64,000 bases of DNA from Omphiscola glabra (taxonomy: Eukaryota > Mollusca > Gastropoda > Lymnaeidae): assembly GCA_964017045.1 (NCBI GenBank), contig OZ024801.1:32661257-32725256 (forward strand), read 5' to 3'. This document shows, piece after piece, positions 45,416 to 56,866 of this stretch. A program made the translations under genes and the position numbers. The first letter of the stretch is position 1, and every line of letters begins with the position of its first letter. The notes under the pieces are model-generated. The model did no database searches and was not told the DNA's origin. It saw only the letters and a program-made list of their open reading frames with translations.

Positions 45416-47350
45416 AGGCATGCTAAGGTCTCGGTAAAGTAGTGTCTCATGCTAAGGTCTCGGTAAAGTAGTGACCCTTACAAGTGTCCCATGCTAAGGT
45501 CTCGGTAAAGTAGTGACCCTTACAAGTGTCCCATGCTAAGGTCTCGGTAAAGTAGTGACCCTTACAAGTGTCCCATGCTAAGGTCTCTGTAAAGTAGTGA
45601 CCCTTACAAGTGTCCCATGCTAAGGTCTCGGTAAAGTAGTGACCCTTACAAGTGTCCCATGCTAAGGTCTCGGTAAAGTAGTGACCCTTACAAGTGTCCC
45701 ATGCTAAGGTCTCGGTAAAGTAGTGACCCTTACAAGTGTCCCATGCTAAGGTCTTGGTAAAGTAGTGACCCTTACAAGTGTCCCATGCTAAGGTCTCGGT
45801 AAAGTAGTGACCCTTACAAGTGTCTCATGCTAAGGTCTCGGTAAAGTAGTGACCCTTACAAGTGTCTCATGCTAATGTCTTGGTAAAGTAGTGACCCTTA
45901 CAAGTGTCCCATGCTAAGGTCTCGGTAAAGTAGTGACCCTTACAAGTGTCCCATGCTAAGGTCTCGGTAAATTAGTGACCCTTACAAGTGTCTCATGCTA
46001 AGGTCTCGGTAAAGTAGTGACCCTTACAAGTGTCTCATGCTAAGGTCTCGGTAAAGTAGTGACCCTTACAAGTGTCTCATGCTAAGGTCTCGGTAAAGTA
46101 GTGACCCTTACAAGTGTCTCATGCTAATGTCTCGGTAAAGTAGTGACCCTTACAAGTGTCTCATGCTAAGGTCTCGGTAAAGTAGTGACCCTTACAAGTG
46201 TCCCATGCTAAGGTCTTGGTAAAGTAGTGACCCTTACAAGTGTCCCATGCTAAGGTCTCGGTAAAGTAGTGACCCTTACAAGTGTCTCATGCTAAGGTCT
46301 CGGTAAAGTAGTGACCCTTACAAGTGTCTCATGCTAATGTCTTGGTAAAGTAGTACCCTTACAAGTGTCCCATGCTAAGGTCTCGGTAAAGTAGTGACCC
46401 TTACAAGTGTCCCATGCTAAGGTCTCGGTAAATTAGTGACCCTTACAAGTGTCTCATGCTAAGGTCTCGGTAAAGTAGTGACCCTTACAAGTGTCTCATG
46501 CTAATGTCTCGGTAAAGTAGTGACCCTTACAAGTGTCCCATGCTAAGGTCTCGGTAAAGTAGTGACCCTTACAAGTGTCCCATGCTAAGGTCTTGGTAAA
46601 GTAGTGACCCTTACAAGTGTCCCATGCTAAGGTCTCGGTAAAGTAGTGACCCTTACAAGTGTCTCATGCTAAGGTCTCGGTAAAGTAGTGACCCTTACAA
46701 GTGTCTCATGCTAATGTCTTGGTAAAGTAGTGACCCTTACAAGTGTCTCATGCTAAGGTCTCGGTAAAGTAGTGACCCTTACAAGTGTCTCATGCTAATG
46801 TCTCGGTAAAGTAGTGACCCTTACAAGTGACTCATGCTAAGGTCTCGGTAAAGTAGTGACCCTTACAAGTGTCTCATGCTAAGGTCTCGGTAAAGTAGTG
46901 ACCCTTACAAGTGTCTCATGCTAATGTCTCGGTAAAGTAGTGACCCTTACAAGTGTCTCATGCTAAGGTCTCGGTAAAGTAGTGACCCTTACAAGTGTCT
47001 CATGCTAAGGTCTCGGTAAAGTAGTGACCCTTACAAGTGTCTCATGCTAATGTCTCGGTAAAGTAGTGACCCTTACAAGTGTCTCATGCTAAGGTCTCGG
47101 TAAAGTAGTGACCCTTACAAGTGTCTCATGCTAAGGTCTCGGTAAAGTGGTGACCCTTACAAGTGTCTCATGCTAAGGTCTCGGTAAAGTGGTGACCCTT
47201 ACAAGTGTCTCATGCTAAGGTCTCGGTAAAGTGGTGACCCTTACAAGTGTCTCATGCTAATGTCTCGGTAAAGTAGTGACCCTTACAAGTGTCTCATGCT
47301 AATGTCTCGGTAAAGTAGTGACCATGCTAAGGTCTCGGTAAAGTAGTGAC
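45416..47350. repeat. Large minisatellite, 42-bp unit, ~46 copies
   Basis: Core catgctaaggtctcggtaaa followed by gtagtgacccttacaagtgtcc. Variants (ttgg for tcgg, aatg for aagg, aaattag, tccc/tctc) recur in order at about 462 bp (11 units), showing higher-order duplication. The unit contains stops, so no long frame results. Confidence 0.98.
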
Positions 47351-48012
47351 CCTCAAAGTTGTCCCATCCTAAGGATTCAGTATACAAATTTCCAAGAAAA
47401 AGTGTCCCATCTAACTTTGCCCTCTTCCCCGCCCCTCCCTTTTTTTTTTTCAAGACACATTTCCAAACCCTTAAGACTAAATGTCACCAAATAATTTTTA
47501 AATTGCCTGCCTATGGTGGGAACACCCGCAGTTAAAAAACACTGATACACAGTTAACATGGCTCTATCATAAAAGGTATAGTTCAGTGGTTATTACATTA
47601 AGGGGTGGTGGGGGGTATTTTTGGGGACACTAAGACCATCTATGGGGTTGGTGGTCATTATATTGGGAAGATGTTTTTTTTAAATTATAATAACATGTCA
47701 AAGATAGTTTTGTACAATTATATGCTTTTGATTAGTGTTGACAAACGAGAGTCAATGAAAGATGTAAGAAGAGAATACCTGTTTGATCTTTCTTTCAAAC
47801 ATATTTTTTTATTAACAATACATTTAGGCAAGAACCACAAGTTAACAACACTAAGACTTGTAGTTTTAGATGGTCTTTACAAATGATCCGCAGGCTAACA
47901 AGCGCCATTGGGTTGGCTTTTGTTAAAAAAACAAAAAGGCAAGTGGCTTGCATGCATCACATGATGTAACATTGTATTGTTGATTGGTAAATTGGAAAAA
48001 GTTACAAACAAT
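47351..48012. other. Non-coding, no confident feature
   Basis: At 47531-47544, gttaaaaaacactg resembles a hAT right end. The 93-codon frame at 47605-47886 has plausible composition but no splice or family support and is not called. Confidence 0.4.
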
Positions 48013-48922
48013 AAGGAAAGTGTTCATCCTACAAGCTCTCAGTGAGCTTCTACCTTCATAGAAACAAAAGTGTTCATCCTACCATCTCTCAGTGAGCTTC
48101 TACCTTCATAAACACAAAAGTGTTCATCCTACCATCTCTCAGTGAGCTTCTACCTTCATAGACACAAAAGTGTTCATCCTACCATCTCTCAGTGAGCTTC
48201 TACCTTCATAAACACAAAAGTGTTCATCCTACCATCTCTCAGTGAGCTTCTATCTTCATAGACACAAAAGTGTTCATCCTACCATCTCTCAGTGAGCTTC
48301 TATCTTCATAGACACAAAAGTGTTCATCCTACCATCTCTCAGTGAGCTTCTATCTTCATAGACACAAAAGTGTTCATCCTACCAGCTCTCAGTGAGCTTC
48401 TACCTTCATAGACACAAAAGTGTTCATCCTACCATCTCTCAGTGAGCTTCTATCTTCATAGACACAAAAGTGTTCATCCTACCAGCTCTCAGTGAGCTTC
48501 TACCTTCATAGACACAAAAGTGTTCATCCTACCATCTCTCAGTGAGCTTCTATCTTCATAGACACAAAAGTGTTCATCCTACCATCTCTCAGTGAGCTTC
48601 TATCTTCATAGACACAAAAGTGTTCATCCTACCAGCTCTCAGTGAGCTTCTACCTTCATAGACACAAAAGTGTTCATCCTACCATCTCTCAGTGAGCTTC
48701 TATCTTCATAGACACAAAAGTGTTCATCCTACCAGCTCTCAGTGAGCTTCTACCTTCATAGACACAAAAGTGTTCATCCTACCAGCTCTCAGTGAGCTTC
48801 TATCTTCATAGACACAAAAGTGTTCATCCTACCAGCTCTCAGTGAGCTTCTACCTTCATAGACACAAAAGTGTTCATCCTACCAGCTCTCAGTGAGCTTC
48901 TATCTTCATAGACACAAAAGTG
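48013..48922. repeat. Minisatellite, 50-bp unit, ~18 copies
   Basis: Core acaaaagtgttcatcctacc, then ctctcagtgagcttcta. Two diagnostic sites (atctc/agctc and tacct/tatct) alternate, with a two-unit pattern in the second half. Confidence 0.97.
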
Positions 48923-49121
48923 GTTATTTGGAGATAAGCAAAATTAACAGAGGTGACATTTCAAAAGGATCAAATGAATTTCAAGAAAATGAATCTGATC
49001 TTATCACTAGCATATTTATTGAGGGATGAAATTTTTTTATCAAAGCAACAAAGAATTTCTATTACGTATTTTAGAATAGTTATGTCAATTAAGAAAATTC
49101 CACTAAAAACCATGCTACTGA

Positions 49122-49282
49122 AAATGATAGAGCACCATCAATGCCTATGATAGAGAACCATCAATCCTATGATAGAGCACCATCAATCCTATGATAGAGC
49201 ACCATCAATCCTATGATAGAGCACCAACATTGACTATGATAGAGCACCAACATTGACTATGATAGAGCACCATCAATGCCTC
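49122..49282. repeat. Short tandem repeat, ~22-bp unit, ~7 copies
   Basis: Core ctatgatagagcaccatcaa, with a caacattga variant. Confidence 0.93.
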
Positions 49283-49624
49283 ACTTTGAACTGTTCATTG
49301 TTGCCCATATGAGAAGAAACAAATCAGTGCCAAAGTAATTTTTGTGTCATTTAACGCCAAAATCTGGTAGCTGATCCTTTCAGTTCCCTTAATAACTGCA
49401 GCAAATTAAAATTTAGAACACTCTCAAAATGACAGACTTTTCCTGACGCTATGTGCTGAAAGCCATGCTACGTAAATTTTTGCTTTTTATTCACATGTTG
49501 CTGACACTAAAAGACATCAGACATATCATAAAATTTGATACATACACCTCACATAATGTGACACCTGACTTAGTTTGAGATGTATTTACATTTCAAGGTG
49601 CAGCAAGTTGAAAAGTACCATCTA
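49283..49624. other. AT-rich spacer, no feature seen
   Basis: No repeat or exon is supported. Confidence 0.4.
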
Positions 49625-50512
49625 CTTTAAAATATCTATGAGCTACTACCATACCTTTGAGAGAGAGAGAGAGAGCGGGGCCACTTTCAAATATCTATGA
49701 GCTACTACCATACCTTTGAGAGAGAGAGAGAGAGAGGGGGGTACTTTCAAATATCTATGAGCTACTACCATACCTTTGAGAGGGAGAGAGAGAAAGAGAG
49801 AGAGAGAGGGGGTACTTTAAAATATCTATGAGCTACTACCATACCTTTGAGAGAGAGAGAGAGAGGGGGGGTTACTTTCAAATATCTATGAGCTACTACT
49901 ATACCTTTGAGAAAGAGAGAGAGGGGGGGGGATACTTTCAAATATGTATGAGCTACTACCATACCTTTGAGAAAGAGAGAGAGAGCAGGGCCACTTCAAA
50001 TATCTATGAGCTACTACCATACCTTTGAGAGAGATAGAGAGAGGGGGGATACTTTCAAATATCTATGAGCTACTACCATACCTTTGAGAGAGAGAGAGGG
50101 GGGGATTACTTTCAAATATCTATGAGCTACTACTATACCTTTGAGAGAGAAAGAGATAGAGAGAGAGGGGGGATACTTTCAAATATCTATGAGCTACTAC
50201 CATACCTTTGAGAAAGAGAGCAGGGCCACTTCAAATATCTATGAGCTACTACTATACCTTTGAGAGAGAGAGAGAGGGGGGATTACTTTCAAATATCTAT
50301 GAGCTACTACCATACCTTTGAGAGAGAGAGAGAAAGAGATAGAGAGAGAGGGGGGATACTTTCAAATATGTATGAGCTACTACCATACCTTTGAGAAAGA
50401 GAGCAGGGCCACTTCAAATATCCATGAGCTACTACTATACCTTTGAGAGAGAGAGAGAGAAAAAGAGAGAGTGACTACTTTTAAATATCTATGAACTACT
50501 ACCACACCATGG
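49625..50512. repeat. Compound repeat, ~60-bp unit with nested (GA)n, ~14 copies
   Basis: Each unit has aaatatctatgagctactac, then cataccttt and a (GA)n/(G)n run of variable length, so unit size varies from about 50 to 75 bp. A detached copy with shared right flank lies at 52755-52852. Confidence 0.95.
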
Positions 50513-50617
50513 CCCCATGCACCACTTTTATTATGATAAAACCAGACAAAAGCTGAGAACCTGCTCAATATAAAAAATATACATTCCAGTGTTAGATTAT
50601 GATGGATGGGGATGTAT

Positions 50618-50859
50618 CAATGGTTCCAAGAGCCATCCGTAGTTGCTGCAATTAAAAGGGGCAGGCTGTGCTGGACAGCACACCTTGAAGATATTAAATT
50701 GTACAGCAGCAAAAGTTATCTACAGGCAGAAAACCACGGACGGGTGGCTAATCTGAGATGGATTGATGATGTAGAGTCGTGAAGTAGTACTACTTAGATC
50801 GCCCTGAGGTCTGTGCACGGAGCAACTAAAGCCATGGCTCAGCTTAAAAGTAGGATCTG
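50618..50859 (+). pseudogene. Non-LTR reverse transcriptase C-terminal relic
   Basis: The frame 50618-50782 reads EPSVVAAIKRGRLCWTAHLE, then GRVANLRWIDDVES and stop. This follows the LINE C-terminal pattern of a basic K-R-x-R-L-x-W-x-G-H block and G-R-P-x-x-R-W-x-D-D-V-E. The frame is then broken, but the region near 50870 (gaggcaggccagggtc) would encode the usual final QARVLHSC segment. The element continues into the derived tandem array. Confidence 0.68.
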
Positions 50860-51150
50860 GTGAGGCAGGCCAGGGTCCTACATAGCTGTAGCGCCATCGA
50901 TGTCTGAATGGAAGGGTATGGTGGATCAGGCCAGGGCATCATATGGCCTATAGCGCCCCTGATGTCTGAATGGAAGGATGTGGTGGATCAGGCCAGGGCA
51001 CCAAATGGCCTATAGCGCCACTGATGCCTGAATGGAAGGATGTGGTGGATCAGGCCAGGGCACCAAATGGCCTATAGCGCCACTGATGTCTGAATGGAAG
51101 GGTGTGGTGGATCAGGCCAGGGCACCATATGGCCTACAGTGCCACTGATG
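50860..51150. repeat. Tandem array derived from a retroelement 3' end, ~63-bp unit, ~4 copies
   Basis: The unit core is ggtggatcaggccagggcac, then atggcctatagcgccactga and tgtctgaatggaagg. The first, diverged unit (50870-50920) is the natural continuation of the LINE relic (QAR... end), so the array arose by repeated duplication of the element's terminus. It ends in a gatgatgat tail. Confidence 0.85.
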
Positions 51151-51261
51151 ATGATCAGCATTTACAATTGATAGGATTAATTATTTCTATTTCTCTCATT
51201 TAGCTCCAAACTTATCATTATGATTATTTAATTTGAATTCCAGAATGTTGTTTGAGAATGA

Positions 51262-51782
51262 TCAACACAGAATTAAGACATGGCTAGACAACACACAGTT
51301 AAGACATGGCTAGACAACACACAATTAAGACCTGGCTAGACAACACGCAATTAAGACATGGCTAGACAACACGCAATTAAGACATGGCTAGACAACACAC
51401 AGTTAAGACATGGCTAGACAACACACAGTTAAGACATGGCTAGACAACACACAATTAAGACATGGCTAGACAACACACAATTAAGACCTGGCTAGACAAC
51501 ACGCAATTAAGACCTGGCTAGACAACACGCAATTAAGACATGGCTAGACAACACGCAATTAAGACATGGCTAGACAACACACAGTTAAGACATGGCTAGA
51601 CAACACACAATTAAGACATGGCTAGACAACACACAATTAAGACCTGGCTAGACAACACGCAATTAAGACATGGCTAGACAACACACAATTAAGACATGGC
51701 TAGACAACACGCAATTAAGACATGGCTAGACAACACACAATTAGGACATGGCTAGACAACACGCAGCTAAGACATGGCTGGA
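51262..51782. repeat. Minisatellite, 26-bp unit, ~20 copies
   Basis: Core aagacatggctagacaacac followed by acaatt. Variants cctggc and acgcaa are distributed in repeated blocks. Confidence 0.97.
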
Positions 51783-52061
51783 AATGAAATTTCAGCATTC
51801 ATCGTAGATGCTCATAAGGCTACTTTTAAACAAATATATTTCAAGAGAATAAGTGGCGTGGTCAGCATTTGAGTGGGTCATAGGAGGTTGTCGCCACGTA
51901 CAATGCTTCTATTGTAGAAAACAAGGAAGAGTGTGACTGATTCAGTCTCTAAATGTTATTGTGCTCTAAGTGCAGGGATGGATGGGATAAAGAGATAAAC
52001 TGAGGTCAACATTAAGGTCTGTGCAAAATTGGGTTACTTGCTATGTCTTCATTTTGCAACT
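51783..52061. other. Spacer, no feature seen
   Basis: No exon or repeat is supported. Confidence 0.4.
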
Positions 52062-52530
52062 GACATGCTTGTGACTGATCGTGATGTGCTTGTGACTGAT
52101 CGTGATGTGCTTGTGACTGATCGTGATGTGCTTGTGACTGATTGTGATGTGCTTGTGACTGATTGTGATGTGATTGTGACTGATCATGATGTGATTGTGA
52201 TGTGCTTGTGACTGATCATGACGTGATTGTGACTGATTGTGATGTGCTTGTGACTGATCATGATGTGATTGTGACTGATCGTGATGTGATTGTTACTGAT
52301 CGTGATGTGCTTGTGACTGATCAGGATGTTATTGTGAATGATCATGATGTGCTTGTGACTGATTGTGATGTGAGTGTGACTGATTGTGATGTGCTTGTGA
52401 ATGATTGTGATGTGATTGTGACTGATCGTGATGTGCTTGTGACTGATCGTGATGTGATTGTGACTGATTGTGATATGCTTGTGACTGATTGTTATGTGAT
52501 TGTGACTGATTGGGATGTGATTGGCTGAGG
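52062..52530. repeat. Minisatellite, 21-bp unit, ~22 copies
   Basis: Core cttgtgactgatcgtgatgt plus g. The phase is open on both strands (LVTDRDV on plus), giving 108- and 118-codon artefact frames. Confidence 0.96.
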
Positions 52531-52938
52531 CTATGGTCAAATTACCTACTGTGAATCATGAAATGATGTAAGCAAAGTACTACTATTGGAATGGTTCAGT
52601 ATAGTTCAGTTTACATCACTGGTAGACCTTCCAAAAGAGTATCTGTGTTCTACAACATACTGTATGTTTAGTTTTGAAGTCTTTTTACTTAAACAATAAT
52701 AAATTTTAAAAGTTTTGAATTTTAAAAAAATTATATTTATTCCCTACTGTGTCTACTTTGAGAGAGAGAGAGAGAGAGACTGGCTACTTTCAAATATCTA
52801 TGAGCTACTACCACATGATGGCTCCATCCACCACTTGTATTATGATAAATTTTATGGGGTCAGATAATGAGTGCATTAACAAAATATTTTTTAGGGTTTT
52901 CTTAGATTGACAAAGATTGACTGTGTATCAATGTCCAA
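52531..52938. other. Spacer with a displaced compound-repeat unit
   Basis: 52755-52852 repeats one unit of the 49625-50512 array plus about 35 bp of its right flank (catgatggctccatccacca), so it is a small segmental copy. Confidence 0.8.
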
Positions 52939-53553
52939 GACCCAAATAAAGGCTAGTGGCCCCAATAGAGGCTAGTGACCCAATAGAGGCTAGTGACCCC
53001 AATAGAGGCTAGTGACCCAATAGAGGCTAGTGACCCCAATAGAGGCTAGTGACGCCAATAGCGGCTAGTGACCCCAATAGAGGCTAGTGACCCTAATAGA
53101 GGCTAGTGACCCATTAGAGGCTAGTGACCCCAATAGAGGCTAGTGACCCCAATAGAGGCTAGTGACCCCAATAGAGGCTAGTGACCCCAATAGAGGCCAG
53201 TGACCCCAATAGAGGCCAGTGACCCCAATAGAGGCTAGTGACCCCAATAGAGGCTAGTGACCCCAATAGAGGCTAGTGACCCCAATAGAGGCTAGTGACC
53301 CCAAAAGAGGCTAGTGACCCCAATGGAGGCTAGTGACCCCAATGGAGGCTAGTGACCCCAATAGAGGCGAGTGACCCCAATAGAGGCTAGTGACCCTAAT
53401 AGTAATAGAGGCTAGTGACCCCAACAGAGGCTAGTGACCTCAATAGAGGCTAGTGACCCCAATTGAGGCTAGTGACCCCAATAGAGGCTAATGACCCCAT
53501 AGAGGCTAGTGACCCCAATAGAGGCTAGTGACCCCAATAAAGGCTAGTGACCT
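52939..53553. repeat. Minisatellite, 19-bp unit, ~32 copies
   Basis: The unit is ccaatagaggctagtgacc, with occasional loss of one C and substitutions such as atgg and gccag. Confidence 0.97.
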
Positions 53554-53722
53554 CAAAATTAATCCTCAGTTTCTTAAATCAAGGATTGAGTTAAAATGTT
53601 ACAACAAACAAACAAACAAACAGTCGCACGCGCACGGTTAATGAAAAATAAATTGGATAAAAGGTTTTTTACCTGAAGTAAAATGTTGAGCAGACATTGT
53701 CCTGACATGACGTTATTCCTTT

Positions 53723-53936
53723 TGCACGTTCATCATAAGAGTAGCTGTGAAGTATTGCAGTGATGGGGGCCTTCAAGCATGTTCATCATAAGAGTAACTG
53801 TGAAGTATTGCAGTGATGGGGGCCTTCAAGCATGTTCTACATAAGAGCAACTGTGAAGTATAGCAGTGATGGGAGCGTTCAAGCATGTTCATCATAAGAG
53901 CAACTGTGAAGTATTGAAGTGATGGGAGCCTTCAAG
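53723..53936. repeat. Tandem repeat, ~54-bp unit, 4 copies
   Basis: Core ttcatcataagagcaactgt, then gaagtattgcagtgatggg and ccttcaagcat. Confidence 0.95.
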
Positions 53937-54973
53937 TGATCTCTGTGAAAACAATCCTATAAATAAAATAACAAATGAATTAGTAGAAAGAAAGAAACTC
54001 TATTATGGCGCAAGCTTGCATTTATATGAAGACAATATCCTATGAACAATTTTAACGTGAAAATTATTTTTATAATAAGGAAAAAAATTTAAATCATGTA
54101 CATGGTAAATCATTGATCTTACATGAGACATGTTACTAATGTTAGCATGTGTGTTGAGACAAAAGATTCTAGGTTCTCAAAGGGAAATTTGAAGATCTTC
54201 ATCTACATAATCTATTAAGCAGTCAAAGTCCACCCACTATTGGAATTAGTAAAATTCAAGCTTTTCAAGGGTTTTGAGAGGTTGGGACCGGCTCTGCGTT
54301 TCTTCCGTTATGGCCACGAGCCCCTGGTAGCGTCAACGTTTGTATCGTATTAAATCAAGTTAAATGTTTATATTATTCAGTTAGTGTTTTGCTTCGAGAT
54401 TTTAATTAACCGACAGGATGTTTAAACTCAAACCGCATGCTATCGGCAGAATGTTTTAAAAAACGAGCTGTTAATTAATTTTGATTTAATTTCCAAGCTA
54501 GTTACAAAATTGTACAACGTGTTTACCGTGGCAACAAGCGACAGGGTTACCATAGGCATATAAGTGATTGGAAGTTTCAATATTATTCAATTTCTGTGTT
54601 CTTTGGTGCATTTTTCTTATTATTAGATTTAGTGATATACTTTTTGGAAACCACCAAAAGAGGCTTTAAATTATTTGGAAATTTAAAATTTATACCTAAG
54701 TTGAGACATTTAGATATTTTTTCTATTGTTTTCCTGTCGTAAATACTAATTTAACAATTAATAATTTCCTAACAAAACTTAATGTTACAAATGTTTTATG
54801 TTTATCTTACAGACAATTCATTTACCTACAAAATGGTTTATGTCTCAGAATATCTTTATAATTAAGAAAACTGCAGCTGAATTTGTACATTCGCCTAAAT
54901 GAGAAAATGTGACCTAGATTTAATTTGGCCACAGCTGGTTTTTCAATCTGGAACTTAATCAGTTAAGGAAAAA
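53937..54973. other. AT-rich non-coding stretch
   Basis: No array or exon is supported. A short GC-balanced island at 54280-54345 has no open frame of note. Confidence 0.4.
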
Positions 54974-55096
54974 ATTAAATCCTTCAAACTGGTCAAGTCA
55001 ATCTCAATGCAAGATTTTAAAACTAACTACATAAAATAAATCCTTCAAACTGGTCAAGTCAATCTCAATGCAAGATTTTAAAACTTACTACATTAG
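54974..55096. repeat. Direct duplication, ~60 bp, 2 copies
   Basis: The block aaatccttcaaactggtcaa through gcaagattttaaaact occurs twice with near identity. Confidence 0.95.
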
Positions 55097-55227
55097 GGAC
55101 GACTCTTTTGCCATGTGTTTTTTTTTTTACATAAAAATTATTTCAATATGTTAGAAGGAAATGTAGAATGTTAAAATAGAATATTAGTAGATTGTATCTT
55201 ATTTGCACCAAATTAGGAGTGTGCAAG

Positions 55228-55882
55228 ACTATACTTGTGCCATCATAGCCTTAACCTTGTGCCATCATACCCCTAACCTTGTGCAATCATACCCCTAACC
55301 TATTCATTGAAACTAACTTTGTGCCATCATACCCCTAAGCTATTCATTGAAACTAGCCTTGTGTCATCATACCCCCAGCCTATTCATTGAAACTAACCCT
55401 GTGCCGTCATAACCCTAACCTATTCATTGAAACTATCCTTGTACCATAATACCCCTAACTTATTCATTGAAACTAACCTTGTGCCATCATACCACCAACC
55501 TTTTCATTGAAACTAACCTTGTGCCATCATACACCCAGCCTATTTATTGAAACTAACCTTATACCATCATACCACCAATCTATTCATTGAAACTAACCTT
55601 ATGCCATCATACAACCAATCTATTTATTGAAACTAACCTTATGCCATCATACCACCAACCTATTCATTGAAACTAACCTTGTGACATCATACAACCAACC
55701 TATTCATTGAAACTAACCTTGTGCCATCATACCACCAACCTATTAATTGAAACTAACCTTGTGCCATCATACACCCAGCCTATTTATTGAAACTAAACTT
55801 GTGCCATCATACCACCAATCTATTCATTGAAACTAACCTTATTATGCCATCATACCACCAATCTATTCATTGAAACTAACTT
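55228..55882. repeat. Minisatellite, 40-bp unit, ~16 copies
   Basis: Core aaccttgtgccatcatacca followed by ccaacctattcattgaaact. Outer left copies are shorter and diverged. Confidence 0.96.
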
Positions 55883-56373
55883 TTCTGACAATTTCTTCTA
55901 ATATTTCTTACATGCACTAGTGGGATTCGTCTTTGGATAAATTGCATTTAAAGAACCAAGATGTTTATATTTATCTGGATGGGGCTTAGGCTAAGGATGC
56001 TAAGTGTTTGGAAATTCTTAAAGAAATTTGATTATTCTGGCATTTAATTGACTAGAACAGAGGCTCTCAGAATGTATCCTGCTACGCCCTGATGTGTTTA
56101 AAAATTAGGGGACATAATGCAAAACTGTTGCTCACTTATTAATAAGCGGCGGCATAAATCTTTATAATTATTAGGTGGTTATGTTTTTGGCAGTCTTGCT
56201 AGTCTCGAACTTACTTGATACTTTGTGTACTTATGAAGTAGCTGTTGGTTTTGTGCAGCCTTTGTACTGAGCCATGTCATTTTAGGTCATATCAACTAAA
56301 TATTGTTTTGATAAAGTCATTTATTGAGTATTTCTTCTTGTTTACAGTTTCAAAAATATATATTTTTTTAAGT
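55883..56373. other. Non-coding, no confident feature
   Basis: The sequence cagaggctctcagaatgt at about 56060 resembles a hAT terminus; no partner was found. Confidence 0.4.
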
Positions 56374-56543
56374 TCTATTTTTATAGTGCACTCAGAATGT
56401 GGCATAGAGATAATTGGGAAGAGCTTACTGGATAGAACAAATGTGCTGTGACCCCAAAAAGCTATTTTTATAGTGCACTCAGAATGTGGGCATAGAGATA
56501 ATTGGGAAGAGCTTACTGGATACAATAACAAAGGTGCTGTGAC
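56374..56543. repeat. Direct duplication, ~84-bp unit, 2 copies
   Basis: The block tctatttttatagtgcactc through gagcttactggata occurs twice, differing by small indels. Confidence 0.93.
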
Positions 56544-56866
56544 CGGTGAACTATGACCCAAAACAGCAAGCGAACCTCTGCACTAGGATATTTGAAATTC
56601 ATATACCAGCAATATTGGGTCATCTGCAGCTAATTTATTTTATTTTGTAACCTAATCTAGCCCTTTAAAATATAATAATATTATTGATCTTTCAACTAAT
56701 GATATAGGGTCAAAATCACAAAACATGTTTTATGAAAATTTTAATGTGTGAACTGAAAAAGAGATTCGACCAAATTTCCGCTCGATCAAACTTCCGTCAA
56801 CGAAATTTTTTTCGATCAAATTTCCGGTAACCGTCACTTGTGGTAGTTTATTTTAGTTAAACTTAA

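Noticed and set aside
45299..47544. A single large hAT element enclosing the 42-bp array
   Set aside because: cagcagttattcccaacc at 45299 and gttaaaaaacactg at 47531 look like opposite ends, but the flanks (cccccaaa and atacacag) do not match, so the pairing is unsupported.
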